Source: CAVVSD01 sp963757125
Lineage (GTDB): Bacteria; Actinomycetota; Thermoleophilia; Solirubrobacterales; Solirubrobacteraceae
Length of the DNA: 64,000 bases
Assembly (NCBI GenBank): GCA_963757125.1
Contig: CAVWQP010000004.1
Span: 930,001 to 994,000 of the forward strand
Reading direction: 5' to 3'
Made by a program: the position numbers and the translations under genes. The notes under the pieces are model-generated. The model worked only from the letters and a program-made list of their open reading frames with translations, was not told where the DNA came from and did not search any database. Each line of letters begins with the position of its first letter. The stretch's first letter is position 1. Shown in pieces: positions 44,231-53,157 of the stretch.

Positions 44231-44866
44231 GTGACCGTCCTCGCCTCACTGACGGATCCGCTCGTCAACTTCGCCGTCAACGTCATCGACGCGCTCGGCC
44301 TGCCGGGCGTGTTCGTCCTCATGCTGCTGGAGAGCGCCTGCATCCCGATCCCCAGCGAGGCGACGATGCTGTTCGCCGGCTTCAACGTCAGCCGCGGCGA
44401 GTACTCGCTCATCGCGCTCACCGTCGTCGGCACGCTCGGGAACCTCTGCGGATCCTGGATCGCCTACGCGGTCGGGTACTACGGCCGCATCGACATCCTC
44501 GAGAAGCACGGTCGCAAGCTGCACATCAAGCCGAGCCATCTCGCCACGGGCGACCGCTGGTTCGAGCGCCACGGCGAGGCGACGGTCTTCTTCGCGCGGA
44601 TGCTGCCGATCGTGCGGACCTTCGTGTCGCTGCCGGCCGGCGTCGCCCGGATGCCGTTCTGGCGCTTCACGCTCTTCACCGTCCTGGGCTGCCTGCCGTG
44701 GGTGTTCGCGCTCGGGTTCATCGGCAAGCAGGTCGGCGACAACTGGGAGGACTGGAAGGACCACCTGCACTACGTCGACTACGCCGTGGCCGTCGCGATC
44801 GTGGCGTTCGTCGTCTACCTCGTCGTGAAGCGCCGCAGGGCGCGCGCCGTCGAGCCCGTGGCCTGA
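44231..44866 (+). CDS. DedA-family membrane protein
   Basis: A 211-residue membrane protein with the DedA/VTT features: FVLMLLESACIPIPSEATMLFAG near the N-terminus (the E-x-PIPSE re-entrant motif), GNLCGSWIAYAVGYYGR, and HGEATVFFARMLPIVRTFVSLPAGVARM with the conserved F-x-R-x3-P-x-R-T. Members flip undecaprenyl phosphate back to the cytoplasmic face. The uppP-like gene starts four bases after its stop, so the pair would recycle the lipid carrier used by this locus. GTG start. Confidence 0.9.
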   Translation: MTVLASLTDPLVNFAVNVIDALGLPGVFVLMLLESACIPIPSEATMLFAGFNVSRGEYSLIALTVVGTLGNLCGSWIAYAVGYYGRIDILEKHGRKLHIKPSHLATGDRWFERHGEATVFFARMLPIVRTFVSLPAGVARMPFWRFTLFTVLGCLPWVFALGFIGKQVGDNWEDWKDHLHYVDYAVAVAIVAFVVYLVVKRRRARAVEPVA

Positions 44867-44870
44867 CGCC

Positions 44871-45673
44871 GTGCGGACGGCCCGCGCCGTGCTGTTGGGC
44901 GCCCTGCACGGACCGGCGGAGCTCGTGCCGGTGTCGTCGTCGGCGCACGTCGCGCTCGTCCCGTGGCTGCTCGGGTGGCAGCGCGAGCTGGACCCCGCGC
45001 GCCGCAAGGAGCTCGAGGTGCTGCTGCACGCCGGCACCGGGATCGCGCTGGGCTGGGTGCTGCGGCGCGAGGCGCTGGGCGCGCTGCGGCGGCTCGACGC
45101 GCGACGGGTCGTGCTGCATCTCCTGGCGCTCGGCATACCGTCGGCCGTCGGGCTCGCGCTCGAGGACCAGATCGAGGAGCGGCTGGGGACGCCCGAGGCG
45201 GCCGCCGCCGGGCTCGCGGCCGGGGCGCTGCTGCTGCTCGCGGCGGACGCCCTGCCCGAGGGGCCGCGGACCGCGGTCGGCGCCGGGCCGGTCGACGGGC
45301 TCCTGCTCGGCCTCGCGCAGGCCGCGGCGCTGGCGCCGGGGGTGTCGCGGCGGGGCGCGACGCTGGCGGCCGCGCGGATGCGGGGCTACTCGCGGGGCGA
45401 GGCCGGATCGCTGTCGTGGGAGGTCGCGCTGCCCGTGCTCGCGGCGGCCACCGCGCTGAAGGGGCGCCGGGTGCTCGCGAACCCGCCCGCGCGCGAGGTC
45501 CGCGGGGCGCTCGCCGCCGGCGCCGTCGCGTCGGGCGCGTCGACGTTGCTCGCCGCGCCGCTGCTGCGCGCGGTGGAGCGCGGGCCGTGGTGGCCGTTCG
45601 CGGCGGAGCGGCTGGTGCTGGCGGCGGTCACCGTGGTCCGCTCGCGCCGCATCGCGTGCGAGGATCGGTCGCG

Positions 45674-45677
<4 letters not shown>
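44871..45677 (+). CDS. uppP: UppP-like undecaprenyl-diphosphatase with an altered first motif
   Basis: A 268-residue membrane phosphatase that would convert C55-PP to C55-P. The second family motif is intact (PGVSRRGATLAAARM) and the first is recognisable in LLGALHGPAELVPVSSSAH, but the leading acidic/amide residue of the family's (E/Q)-x3-E motif is a histidine here. Overall hydrophobicity and length are normal, but sequence identity to BacA-type enzymes looks low. It is coupled to dedA (4-base gap) and to purM (ATGA overlap). Activity is therefore likely but needs checking. Confidence 0.78.
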
Positions 45678-46686
<1,009 letters not shown>

Positions 46687-46690
<4 letters not shown>

Positions 46691-47337
46691 CTCATCCGCA
46701 CGAAGCCCGTCGCCCCATCGCCATCGGCGCTGTGGACGCGGCGGGTGACCATGTTCGAGGAGTTGCCCTCGATGGTCTGGATGCGGCCGTCGGGCAGCAC
46801 GGACTCGACCATGCCGATGTGGCGGCCGTCCCAGACGATGAGGTCGCCCGGGTTCGGCTTCTCGGTCGGCTGCATCGCGCGGCCGGTGCGCTGCGCCCAG
46901 TCCCAGGTCGCCGCGACCGCGCCGAAGCCCTGGCCCTGCTCGCCGAGCGGCGCGCCGGCCTGCTTGGCCGCCCAGGACACGAAGTAGTTGCACCACGGGC
47001 CGACGCCGCTGCCCGCCGTGGCGGAGCGGTACTCGGCGATGCGGGGCGAGTCGTTGGAGCCCGGCGGCTGCTCGGTCTGGCCGACCTCCGCCTGGGCGAT
47101 CGCGACCATCTGCGCGCCGACGCCCGTGCCGCCCGCTGCGACCGGCGCGGTCGCCGTCATCGGGCCCGCGGCAGTCGCCTGGCCGAGCACGCCGGCGAAG
47201 CTGGCGGCGGATGCCATCGGCGACGTGGCGGCGGTTGCCGCCTTGGAGGAGGTGGTGGTCGCGGCGGGAGCGGCGACCCTCGGCTGGATCATTGCCTGGA
47301 TCTCCGCCATGCGGGCCAGGGCGACGTCGAGACTCAC
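46687..47337 (-). CDS. CHAP-type peptidoglycan amidase/endopeptidase, probably flagellar
   Basis: A 216-residue protein. Residues 1-75 are a short helix (VALARMAEIQAMIQ) and an Ala/Thr-rich linker, and the rest is a CHAP/NlpC-like cysteine peptidase: AIAQAEVGQTEQPPGSNDS, catalytic Cys in GPWCNYFVSWAAKQAG, catalytic His in VWDGRHIGMVES and the polar residue in IQTIEGNSSN. No signal peptide is seen, so export through the flagellar system or with the rod is plausible. It lies directly after the flagellins, and a FliA-like -10 (CCGACTA) sits just upstream of its GTG. It may open the wall for the rod, as FlgJ does elsewhere. Confidence 0.8.
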
Positions 47338-47345
47338 ATCCCGTG

Positions 47346-47373
47346 TAGTCGGACGCGCTCGCCAGATCTGGAA
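47346..47373 (-). promoter_or_regulatory. FliA/sigma-28-like promoter of the CHAP hydrolase gene
   Basis: Reading the minus strand: TTCCA (47373-47369), 16 bases, then CCGACTA (47352-47346), identical in its -10 to the site before fliO. The -35 is weaker than at the flagellins. The GTG start is only 8 bases after the -10, as at motA. Confidence 0.5.
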
Positions 47374-47381
47374 CAGCAGAA

Positions 47382-47403
47382 GGGCGGCCCCGAAGGGCCG
47401 CCC
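47382..47403 (-). terminator. Intrinsic terminator of flagellin gene 1 (UUCG loop)
   Basis: On the minus strand GGGCGGCCC, a TTCG tetraloop and GGGCCGCCC form a perfect 9-base-pair stem, followed by TTCTGCTGTT. It lies between the flagellin stop and the next FliA-like promoter. Confidence 0.85.
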
Positions 47404-47435
47404 CGTTCACTGCTGATGCTGCGACGGCCTGCTGA

Positions 47436-48233
47436 CTACCGGATGAGCGAGAGGATGCTCTGCGGCGCCTGGTTGGCCTGAGCCAGCATGGAGGTGCCGG
47501 CCTGCTGCAGGATCTGGTTCTTCGTGAGCGTCACCATCTCGGCCGCCATGTCCACGTCGCGGACGCGGGACTCGGCTGCCGTGAGGTTCTCCTGGTAGAC
47601 CTGCGTGCTCGCCATCGAGTGCTCGAGGCGGTTCTGGACCGCACCGAACGTCGCGCGAGCCGAGGACACCGAAGAGATCGCCGCGTCGATCGCGCTGATC
47701 GCCGTGGAGTTCGACAGGCTCGTGAAGTCACCCAGGGTGCTGCCCAGCGAGATCGTGCTGACCGCGATGGTCTCGCCGTCGTTCACGCCGACCTGGAAGG
47801 TCACCGCGCCCGACGTCGCAAGCAGCGTGATGCCGTTGAACTTCGCGGAGCCTCCGATGCGCTCGATCTCAGACGCGAGCTGGTTGACCTCGGTCTGGAT
47901 CGCGGCCTGATCGTCAGTGCTGAGCGTGCCGTTCTTGTACTGCACGGCCAGCTCACGGACACGCTGCAGCATGCTGTGGACCTCATCGAGGTTGCCTTCA
48001 GCCGTCTGCACCATCGAGACGCCGTCCTGGATGTTGCGGTTCGCCTGGGCGAGACCATTGATCTGCGAGCGCATGCGCTCGGAGATGGCCAGACCAGCCG
48101 CGTCGTCGGCCGCACGGTTGATGCGGTAGCCCGACGACAGACGCTCCATCGACTTGGCGATCTTGTCCGACGTGGCGTTCAGGTTGCGATGCGCGCCGAG
48201 AGCCTCGACGTTGTTCTGGATACGAAGGGACAT
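47436..48233 (-). CDS. fliC: Flagellin 1
   Basis: A 265-residue filament protein without a variable D2/D3 domain. The N-terminal D0/D1 region starts MSLRIQNNVEAL and includes SSGYRINRAADDAAGLAISE, and the C-terminal one ends QVYQENLTAAESRVRDVDMA...AQANQAPQSILSLIR. It differs from flagellin 2 at about 20 positions, mostly between residues 13 and 205 and densest around 135-190. Codons here are visibly less GC-rich than in neighbours, as expected of a very highly expressed gene. AAGGAG lies seven bases before ATG. A FliA-like promoter, a leader hairpin and its own terminator frame it. Confidence 0.97.
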   Translation of the reverse strand: MSLRIQNNVEALGAHRNLNATSDKIAKSMERLSSGYRINRAADDAAGLAISERMRSQINGLAQANRNIQDGVSMVQTAEGNLDEVHSMLQRVRELAVQYKNGTLSTDDQAAIQTEVNQLASEIERIGGSAKFNGITLLATSGAVTFQVGVNDGETIAVSTISLGSTLGDFTSLSNSTAISAIDAAISSVSSARATFGAVQNRLEHSMASTQVYQENLTAAESRVRDVDMAAEMVTLTKNQILQQAGTSMLAQANQAPQSILSLIR

Positions 48234-48268
48234 TCGTCTTCTCCTTGAATGACGTGTGGGTTGGTCCC

Positions 48269-48288
48269 CGGCTCCATCCGTGGAGCCG
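48269..48288 (-). promoter_or_regulatory. Leader hairpin of flagellin 1 with GGA in the loop (CsrA-like site)
   Basis: On the mRNA strand CGGCTCCA-CGGA-TGGAGCCG is a perfect 8-base-pair stem with a CGGA loop, about 35 bases before the CAAGGAG ribosome site. The same structure with covarying pairs stands before flagellin 2. A GGA in a hairpin loop plus a GGA in the ribosome site is the layout of CsrA targets such as Bacillus hag. Confidence 0.6.
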
Positions 48289-48308
48289 TACTGCGCTTAC
48301 AAACGTGG

Positions 48309-48336
48309 TATTCGGATCGCCCCCGGGGCGGTTGAG
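48309..48336 (-). promoter_or_regulatory. FliA/sigma-28-like promoter of flagellin 1
   Basis: Minus strand: CTCAA (48336-48332), 16 bases, CCGAATA (48315-48309). This matches the sites before flagellin 2, fliO and motA. Predicted transcription start is near 48302, giving a leader of about 70 bases. Confidence 0.75.
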
Positions 48337-48366
48337 CCGGCTGGACGTCTGTCCGAGAACGACGAC

Positions 48367-48389
48367 GGGCGGCCCACTTGGGACCGCCC
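48367..48389 (-). terminator. Hairpin terminator of flagellin gene 2
   Basis: On the minus strand GGGCGGTCCC-AAGT-GGGCCGCCC forms a 9-base-pair stem with one bulged base, followed by GTCGTCGTTCTC. It shares the GGGCGG/CCGCCC core with the flagellin 1 terminator, so the duplication probably included it. Confidence 0.7.
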
Positions 48390-48427
48390 GACGCCTAGGG
48401 GGTTGCTGCTGTTGCGCTGCGGGGCTG

Positions 48428-49225
48428 CTAGCGGATCAGCGAGAGGATGCTCTGCGGGGCCTGGTTGGCCTGAGCGAGCATCGACGTGCCGGCCTGCTGC
48501 AGGATCTGGTTCTTGGTGAGCGTGACCATCTCGGCAGCCATGTCCACGTCGCGGACGCGGCTCTCGGCGGCGGTCAGGTTCTCCTGGTAGACCTGCGTGC
48601 TCGCCATCGCGTGCTCGAGGCGGTTCTGGACCGCACCGAACGTCGCGCGGGCCGAGGAGACGGACGAGATCGCCGTGTCGATCGCGCTGAGCGCGGCCGA
48701 GTCCGACAGATCGGTGAACGAGCCGACGGTGCTGCCCAGGGAGATCGTGCTGACGGTGATCGAGTCGCCGTCGTTCGTCCCGACCTGGAAGGTCACCGAG
48801 CCGGTGCTGGAGAGGAGGCTGATGCCGTTGAACTTGGCAGAGCCGCCGATGCGCTCGATCTCGGACGCGAGCTGGTTGACCTCGGTCTGGATCGCGGCCT
48901 GGTCGTCGCTGCTGAGCGTGCCGTTCTTGTACTGCACGGCGAGCTCACGGACGCGCTGGAGCATGGAGTGGACCTCGTCGAGGTTCCCTTCCGCCGTCTG
49001 CACCATCGAGACGCCGTCCTGGATGTTGCGGTTCGCCTGGGCGAGACCGTTGATCTGCGAACGCATGCGCTCGGAGATCGAGAGGCCGGCGGCGTCGTCG
49101 GCCGCGCGGTTGATGCGGTAGCCGCTGGAGAGACGCTCCATCGACTTGGCGATCTTGTCGGAGGTCGCGTTCAGGCTGCGGTGAGCCGTGAGAGCCTCGA
49201 CGTTGTTCTGGATGCGAAGGGACAT
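48428..49225 (-). CDS. fliC: Flagellin 2
   Basis: A 265-residue flagellin, same length as and about 92 percent identical by eye to flagellin 1, with identical N-terminal core (SGYRINRAADDAAGL) and C-terminal core (MAAEMVTLTKNQILQQAG). Differences cluster in the surface-exposed middle (for example GTNDGDSITVST against GVNDGETIAVST). The start ATG 49225 follows AAGGAG by seven bases, and the 30 bases around the start are identical to those of flagellin 1. It has its own FliA-like promoter, leader hairpin and terminator. The two genes may be differentially expressed or simply raise dosage. Confidence 0.97.
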   Translation of the reverse strand: MSLRIQNNVEALTAHRSLNATSDKIAKSMERLSSGYRINRAADDAAGLSISERMRSQINGLAQANRNIQDGVSMVQTAEGNLDEVHSMLQRVRELAVQYKNGTLSSDDQAAIQTEVNQLASEIERIGGSAKFNGISLLSSTGSVTFQVGTNDGDSITVSTISLGSTVGSFTDLSDSAALSAIDTAISSVSSARATFGAVQNRLEHAMASTQVYQENLTAAESRVRDVDMAAEMVTLTKNQILQQAGTSMLAQANQAPQSILSLIR

Positions 49226-49264
49226 TCGTCTTCTCCTTGAATGACGATTGTGTGTAGGAGTCCC

Positions 49265-49284
49265 CGGCCCCATCCTTGGGACCG
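49265..49284 (-). promoter_or_regulatory. Leader hairpin of flagellin 2 with GGA in the loop (CsrA-like site)
   Basis: On the mRNA strand CGGTCCCA-AGGA-TGGGGCCG forms an 8-base-pair stem (one G-U pair). Compared with flagellin 1, one U-A pair is C-G and one C-G pair is U-G, so the pairing is kept while bases change. The stretch CAAGGATGG is close to the CsrA consensus ACARGGAUG. The ribosome site CAAGGAG follows about 39 bases later. Confidence 0.62.
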
Positions 49285-49306
49285 TCACTGCTGCGCTGCA
49301 TCCTGT

Positions 49307-49335
49307 GATTCGGCTCCGCCCGCCGGAAGGTTGAG
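49307..49335 (-). promoter_or_regulatory. FliA/sigma-28-like promoter of flagellin 2
   Basis: Minus strand: CTCAA (49335-49331), 17 bases, CCGAATC (49313-49307). It starts 18 bases after the glycosyltransferase stop. Confidence 0.68.
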
Positions 49336-49352
49336 CGGACTGGACGCCTGGT

Positions 49353-50546
49353 CTACCGAGCGGCCCCGGCGACGTCGCCGCCGTGCTTGCGCTCGAAGGC
49401 GACGCGGTCGCGGGCGACCTGCTCCGCGATCCACGCGCGCAGCGTCCCGTCATCGCTGGCGACGGTCTCCGACAGCCCGTGGCGGATGCGCGACGCCGGC
49501 ACGTGCTCCGGCGGGCGGCCCGCCTGGCGCAGGCGCTCGAGCAGGTCGGTGTCCTGGTACCAGACGACGAGCTCGGGATCGAAGAACTCGCCGGGCGCGA
49601 CCGCGAAGCGCTCGAGCGTGTCCCGGGAGATCGCGAAGCACCACGCGGCGAAGTCCAGCCGCACGGCGCCGTCGATGGTCTGCGGGAACACCGCGGCCGC
49701 GGGCGCCGACGGTCGCGTGAGCGCGTCGCGCAGCGGCGGCCACCAGCCGTCGAGCGTCTCGACGTCGTCGTTCAGGATCACGCAGAAGGCGCCGCGCGCG
49801 GCGCGCAGCCCGCTGTTGACCGGCGCCGTGAAGCCCTGCGGCGGCGCGCCGTTGTCGACCACGACGATCTCGTGCGCGACCTCCGTCGTGTTGTGCAGCG
49901 CAGCGACGCACCGACGCAGGCGCTCGGACGTCGCGTCGAGCGTGGGGATGACGATCGACAGCTCGACCTCCTCCCCCGGCGCGCGGCGCAGGCCGCCCGC
50001 GCGCCTCCCGGGCGGTCGCGCGACGCTCGTCGGGACCGCCTCGACCCGGCCACGGCGCGCGAGGCCGGCCACGGCCGCCGCGACCTCCAGGCCCGCGGGT
50101 GCGCGCGGGCCGCCGGCGTCGGCGGCGAGGTCCGCCGTGCGGGCCGCCAGGACGTGCGCCGCGACCGGCGGCTCGGGCGCGCCGGGATCGGCCACCGCGG
50201 TGGCGCCGGCGACGCCCGGGTCGTCCAGCGCGCGCACGAGCGGGCCGAGCGCGCCGGGCGCCAGCTCGGGAGCGCCGCGCAGGAGGACCGCGACCGGCGA
50301 GGTGATCCGCTCCAGCGCCGCGGTCACCGCGGCCGCGAAGCCCGAGCGGTGCGCCAGGCGCACGATCTCGACGTCGCCCTCCACGCGCGCGAGCAGCGAC
50401 TCCAGCCCGACGGAGGCGTCATCGACGATGACGACCTCGTGGTCGGGGTCCGGTGCGAGCTCGGCGAGCGCGGACAGGCACCGCAGCGCCTGCTCCGGCG
50501 CGCCGTCGAGGACCACGACGAGCGTCGCGTCAGCCACTGCGATCAC
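49353..50546 (-). CDS. Double-domain GT2 glycosyltransferase next to flagellins
   Basis: A 397-residue protein with two GT-A-like halves. The first (ATLVVVLDGAPEQALRCLSAL, EVVIVDDASVGLESLL, LLRGAPELAPGALGPLV) is short and lacks a clear DxD, so it may be inactive. The second (ELSIVIPTLDATSERLRRCV, EIVVVDNGAPPQGF, CVILNDDVETLDGWWPPLRDAL, DFAAWCFAISRDTL, WYQDTDLLERLRQAG) is a complete GT2 domain. Placed on the same strand between the export genes and flagellin 2, it is a good candidate for flagellin glycosylation, which is inference. Start could also be GTG 50537. Confidence 0.8.
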   Translation of the reverse strand: MIAVADATLVVVLDGAPEQALRCLSALAELAPDPDHEVVIVDDASVGLESLLARVEGDVEIVRLAHRSGFAAAVTAALERITSPVAVLLRGAPELAPGALGPLVRALDDPGVAGATAVADPGAPEPPVAAHVLAARTADLAADAGGPRAPAGLEVAAAVAGLARRGRVEAVPTSVARPPGRRAGGLRRAPGEEVELSIVIPTLDATSERLRRCVAALHNTTEVAHEIVVVDNGAPPQGFTAPVNSGLRAARGAFCVILNDDVETLDGWWPPLRDALTRPSAPAAAVFPQTIDGAVRLDFAAWCFAISRDTLERFAVAPGEFFDPELVVWYQDTDLLERLRQAGRPPEHVPASRIRHGLSETVASDDGTLRAWIAEQVARDRVAFERKHGGDVAGAAR

Positions 50547-51009
50547 CTTCCAGGTCGAGCTGCATCGGGACGTGCGGGCCGAGGAGCGGGTCGACGTAGC
50601 GCTCGCCCGCCGCCACGAAGCCCGCGCGGCCGTAGAAGACGAGCGCGCCGACGCGCGCGTTGCACCACACGAGGCGCGCGCCGCGCTCGCGCGCGTGACG
50701 GACGGCCGCGGCGAGGACGAGGGCGCCCACGCCCCTCCCCCGCAGCTCGTCGGCGGTCGCCATCCCGCGCAGGCGCCAGGCGCCGGGACGGTCGGGCGCC
50801 CACGGGCAGTCCTGCGGGGAGATCGTCGCGATCCCGACGATCGTGCCGTCCGCGTCGCGCGCGCCGAGGTGCGCGGCGCGCGGGTCGTCGTCCCCGCCGA
50901 GGACCACGGCGTCGCCCTCCTGGTGCGGGCGCAGGACCCGCTTGCGCAGCGGCCAGGTGTCGGGCGCGGCGATCGGCCCGACGTCGATCGAGGACGCGGC
51001 GGAGCTCAC
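50530..51009 (-). CDS. GNAT-family N-acetyltransferase
   Basis: A 159-residue acetyltransferase. The acetyl-CoA motif is RLRGMATADELRGRGVGALVLAAAVRHARERGARLVWCNAR (Q/R-x2-G-x-G/A as RGRGVG), followed by ALVFYGRAGFVAAGERY. Substrate is unknown; many such proteins acetylate small amines. It lies between flhF and the flagellin glycosyltransferase, overlapping both neighbours by GTGA-type or 17-base overlaps, so it may modify a sugar used on flagellin. GTG start at 51009. Confidence 0.85.
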   Translation of the reverse strand: MSSAASSIDVGPIAAPDTWPLRKRVLRPHQEGDAVVLGGDDDPRAAHLGARDADGTIVGIATISPQDCPWAPDRPGAWRLRGMATADELRGRGVGALVLAAAVRHARERGARLVWCNARVGALVFYGRAGFVAAGERYVDPLLGPHVPMQLDLEGDRSG

Positions 51010-51383
51010 GCGGGCCCGGCGTCGTCGGCCTGCCGTGCCGCCTCGCGCTCGGCCTGGCGGCGCTCCTCCGCGCGCCTGCGCATGACCTCGAGCTCTGCCT
51101 TGGCCAGGTGCGACCACACCGCCACGGCCGCCATCCACGCCACGACGTAGCAGAGGACGCCCGCGCCGAGGCCGCGCAGGAGCGAGTCGAACCACGGGAC
51201 GCCCGCGCCGCGCGACAGGAGCGTCACGGCCACGAACCCGATGAGGCCCGCCCACGACTTGGCGAGCCCGATCTGCGACTTCGCGCGCGGGTGGTTGGCG
51301 AGCCGGGGGACGGTGTCGGGCTCCTCGGCCGCCCCGGGGGTGGGTGGGGACTTCTTCCCCTTCTCCTTCTTCTCCTTGGCCAC
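51006..51383 (-). CDS. Small membrane protein with Lys-rich N-terminus
   Basis: A 125-residue protein. Residues 1-18 are very Lys/Glu-rich (VAKEKKEKGKKSPPTPG), two hydrophobic segments follow (about 46-62 and 74-95) and the C-terminus is a charged helix (LAKAELEVMRRRAEERRQAE) that may be a coiled coil. I do not recognise a family. It starts five bases after the flhF stop and overlaps the acetyltransferase start in GTGA, so it is part of the flagellar operon. The GTG at 51383 was chosen since the sequence upstream belongs to flhF in another frame. Confidence 0.65.
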   Translation of the reverse strand: MAKEKKEKGKKSPPTPGAAEEPDTVPRLANHPRAKSQIGLAKSWAGLIGFVAVTLLSRGAGVPWFDSLLRGLGAGVLCYVVAWMAAVAVWSHLAKAELEVMRRRAEERRQAEREAARQADDAGPA

Positions 51384-51388
51384 CGCGG

Positions 51389-52903
51389 TCAGCCCGTGAG
51401 GGCGCGGGCCAGCGCGGCGGCGTCCGCCGGGTGGACCGCGAGATCGGGGCGCCCGGCCGCCGCCGTGCTGGCCACGAAGGTGATCGGGCACGCGGCGTCG
51501 ATCGACGCCTGGAGGACCGCCCCGAGGTGCAGCGGGTCGCTGGGATCGCCGAGCGCGAGGCGGTGGGGACGCAGGATCTGCATGAGCGCGGATGCCGACG
51601 GGCCGCCCCCCGGCCCGAGGGCGAGGTGCAGCTCGTGCGGGCCCAGCGCGCCCAGGTCGTTCGCGAGGTGGCCGGCGTCGTCGGGCGTCACAGGGGCGGT
51701 GTCGACGAGCACGAGGGCGTCGTGGCCGAGCAGGCGCACGTGCGTCGCTGCATCGGCGCCGTCCATCGCGGTGTGCACGGGCACGCCGAGCGGCGCCAGC
51801 GCCGCGGCCAGCGCCCGTCCGCCGTCGGGCGTCCGCAGCGCGACGCAGGCGACGTCCAGCGTCGTGCGCGTGGCGTACGCGCCCGCGATGCCGGCGACGA
51901 GGCGCGGCGCGCCCGACCCTGCCGCGCCCGCGAGCACGACCGTGCGGGGGCCGGGGCCCGAGAGCGTCGCGACGGGGATGCGCGCCGCGAGCTGGGACGC
52001 CACGGCGCCCGGCAGCGTCGAGACCGGCTCGAGCGGGAGGCGGTGCAGCAGCGCGTCGTCGACGACGGTCGCGGCGAGCGTCGGCTCGAGCCCGCGGCTC
52101 GTGAGGGTCGTGATGAGGTGCCGCGCGGCCTGCGGGCGGGCGACCGACGCGACCACCGCAGCCGGGGCGGGCGTGGGCGGAGGCGGCGACGGGGGCGCCG
52201 GGGTCGGCGTGGGCGGCTCCCACGCAGGCGCGGCCGCCACGGGCTCCGGCTCCGGCTCGGGCTCGGGTTCGGGCTCCGGCTCGGGCTCGACGGCGACCGG
52301 CTCCGGCTCGGGGACCGGGATGGCGTCGACCTGCGGGCTGGTGACGATCGGCTCGGCGGGTGGGGGCGGCGGCGGCGGACGGTGCGCCGCCAGCGCGTCG
52401 CGCATGAGCTCCTCCGCGTTGGGGAACGCGTCCCCGGCCAGCGCGGCCGGCACGCCCTCGGGCAGGCCGTTCTCGGCGGGCGACGGCGCCGGGTCGGGCA
52501 CGCCCGCGGCGCTGAGGTACGCGGCGAACGGCGAGTTGGGCGCCGGCTCGGCGGGCGGCGGCGGCGTCACCGCGACCGTAGGCGGCGCGGGGGCCGGCGC
52601 GGCGGCCGCCTCGGGCGCCGGAGCGGACACCGTCACCGGCTCCTCCGCCGGCAGGCTCGTGAACCGGGGCGAGGGGGTCACGATCGCGTCCTCCTCCGGA
52701 TCGCCCGCGAACCACTCGACCCCCAGCGAGGACTGGCCCCGACGGGCCTCGATCTCGACCGTGCGCTTCTGGAAGAACCCCGCGACGCCGCCCGTCAGCC
52801 CCTCGCGCTGCCGCACGACGACGGCATCGTCGCCGAGCTCGGCGCGGATGCGGGGCAGCAGCTCCTCCAGGGAGCCGCCACGGTACGTACGGGTCTCGCT
52901 CAT
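51389..52903 (-). CDS. flhF: FlhF-like protein with degenerate GTPase domain
   Basis: A 504-residue FlhF-like protein. The N-terminus (TYRGGSLEELLPRIRAELGDDAVVVRQRE) matches the FlhF B-domain start. A 200-residue linker of Pro/Glu/Ala, including an unbroken Glu-Pro run at about 198-221, leads to an SRP54-type NG region from about 258. There the P-loop is GAAGSGAPRL (about 325-334) instead of GxTGxGKT: the lysine and threonine are missing. DTAP at 401-404 stands for G3, and no TKxD motif is seen. GTP hydrolysis is therefore unlikely. The 254 bases upstream (52904-53157) to flhA contain no convincing gene. Confidence 0.78.
   Translation of the reverse strand: MSETRTYRGGSLEELLPRIRAELGDDAVVVRQREGLTGGVAGFFQKRTVEIEARRGQSSLGVEWFAGDPEEDAIVTPSPRFTSLPAEEPVTVSAPAPEAAAAPAPAPPTVAVTPPPPAEPAPNSPFAAYLSAAGVPDPAPSPAENGLPEGVPAALAGDAFPNAEELMRDALAAHRPPPPPPPAEPIVTSPQVDAIPVPEPEPVAVEPEPEPEPEPEPEPEPVAAAPAWEPPTPTPAPPSPPPPTPAPAAVVASVARPQAARHLITTLTSRGLEPTLAATVVDDALLHRLPLEPVSTLPGAVASQLAARIPVATLSGPGPRTVVLAGAAGSGAPRLVAGIAGAYATRTTLDVACVALRTPDGGRALAAALAPLGVPVHTAMDGADAATHVRLLGHDALVLVDTAPVTPDDAGHLANDLGALGPHELHLALGPGGGPSASALMQILRPHRLALGDPSDPLHLGAVLQASIDAACPITFVASTAAAGRPDLAVHPADAAALARALTG
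52241..52316 (-). repeat. Hexanucleotide repeat coding Glu-Pro
   Basis: Imperfect copies of a six-base unit (GGCTCC / GGCTCG on the plus strand) run through this stretch and encode the Glu-Pro tract of the FlhF-like protein. Because the unit is a multiple of three, slippage would change linker length without shifting frame. Confidence 0.7.
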
Positions 52904-53157
52904 GCGGGTCGGCCTCAGTGCGCTCGAAGGCTTGCGACGAAGGCTACGACCAAACCGCCCCTTTTCCTGCCGGTTCCCTTCGGTCGCGCGTCCAGAGCGC
53001 CGCACCGCGCTGCCGGCGCAGCCGGCACGATCACCCGGCCTGCCGTAGCCGTCCCCTCAGACGGCGACCCGGTCGCGGAGCCCCCTCAGGCACCACGACG
53101 AGCGCACGGCAAGCCGGGTCATCGCGCGGGCGACGACCGGCACCTCGGACCGGTCGG

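Noticed and set aside
52904..53157. Short open frame between flhA and flhF (ending VRSSWCLRGLRDRVAV)
   Set aside because: Under 40 codons, no ribosome site or recognisable domain, and it continues a shadow frame of flhA.
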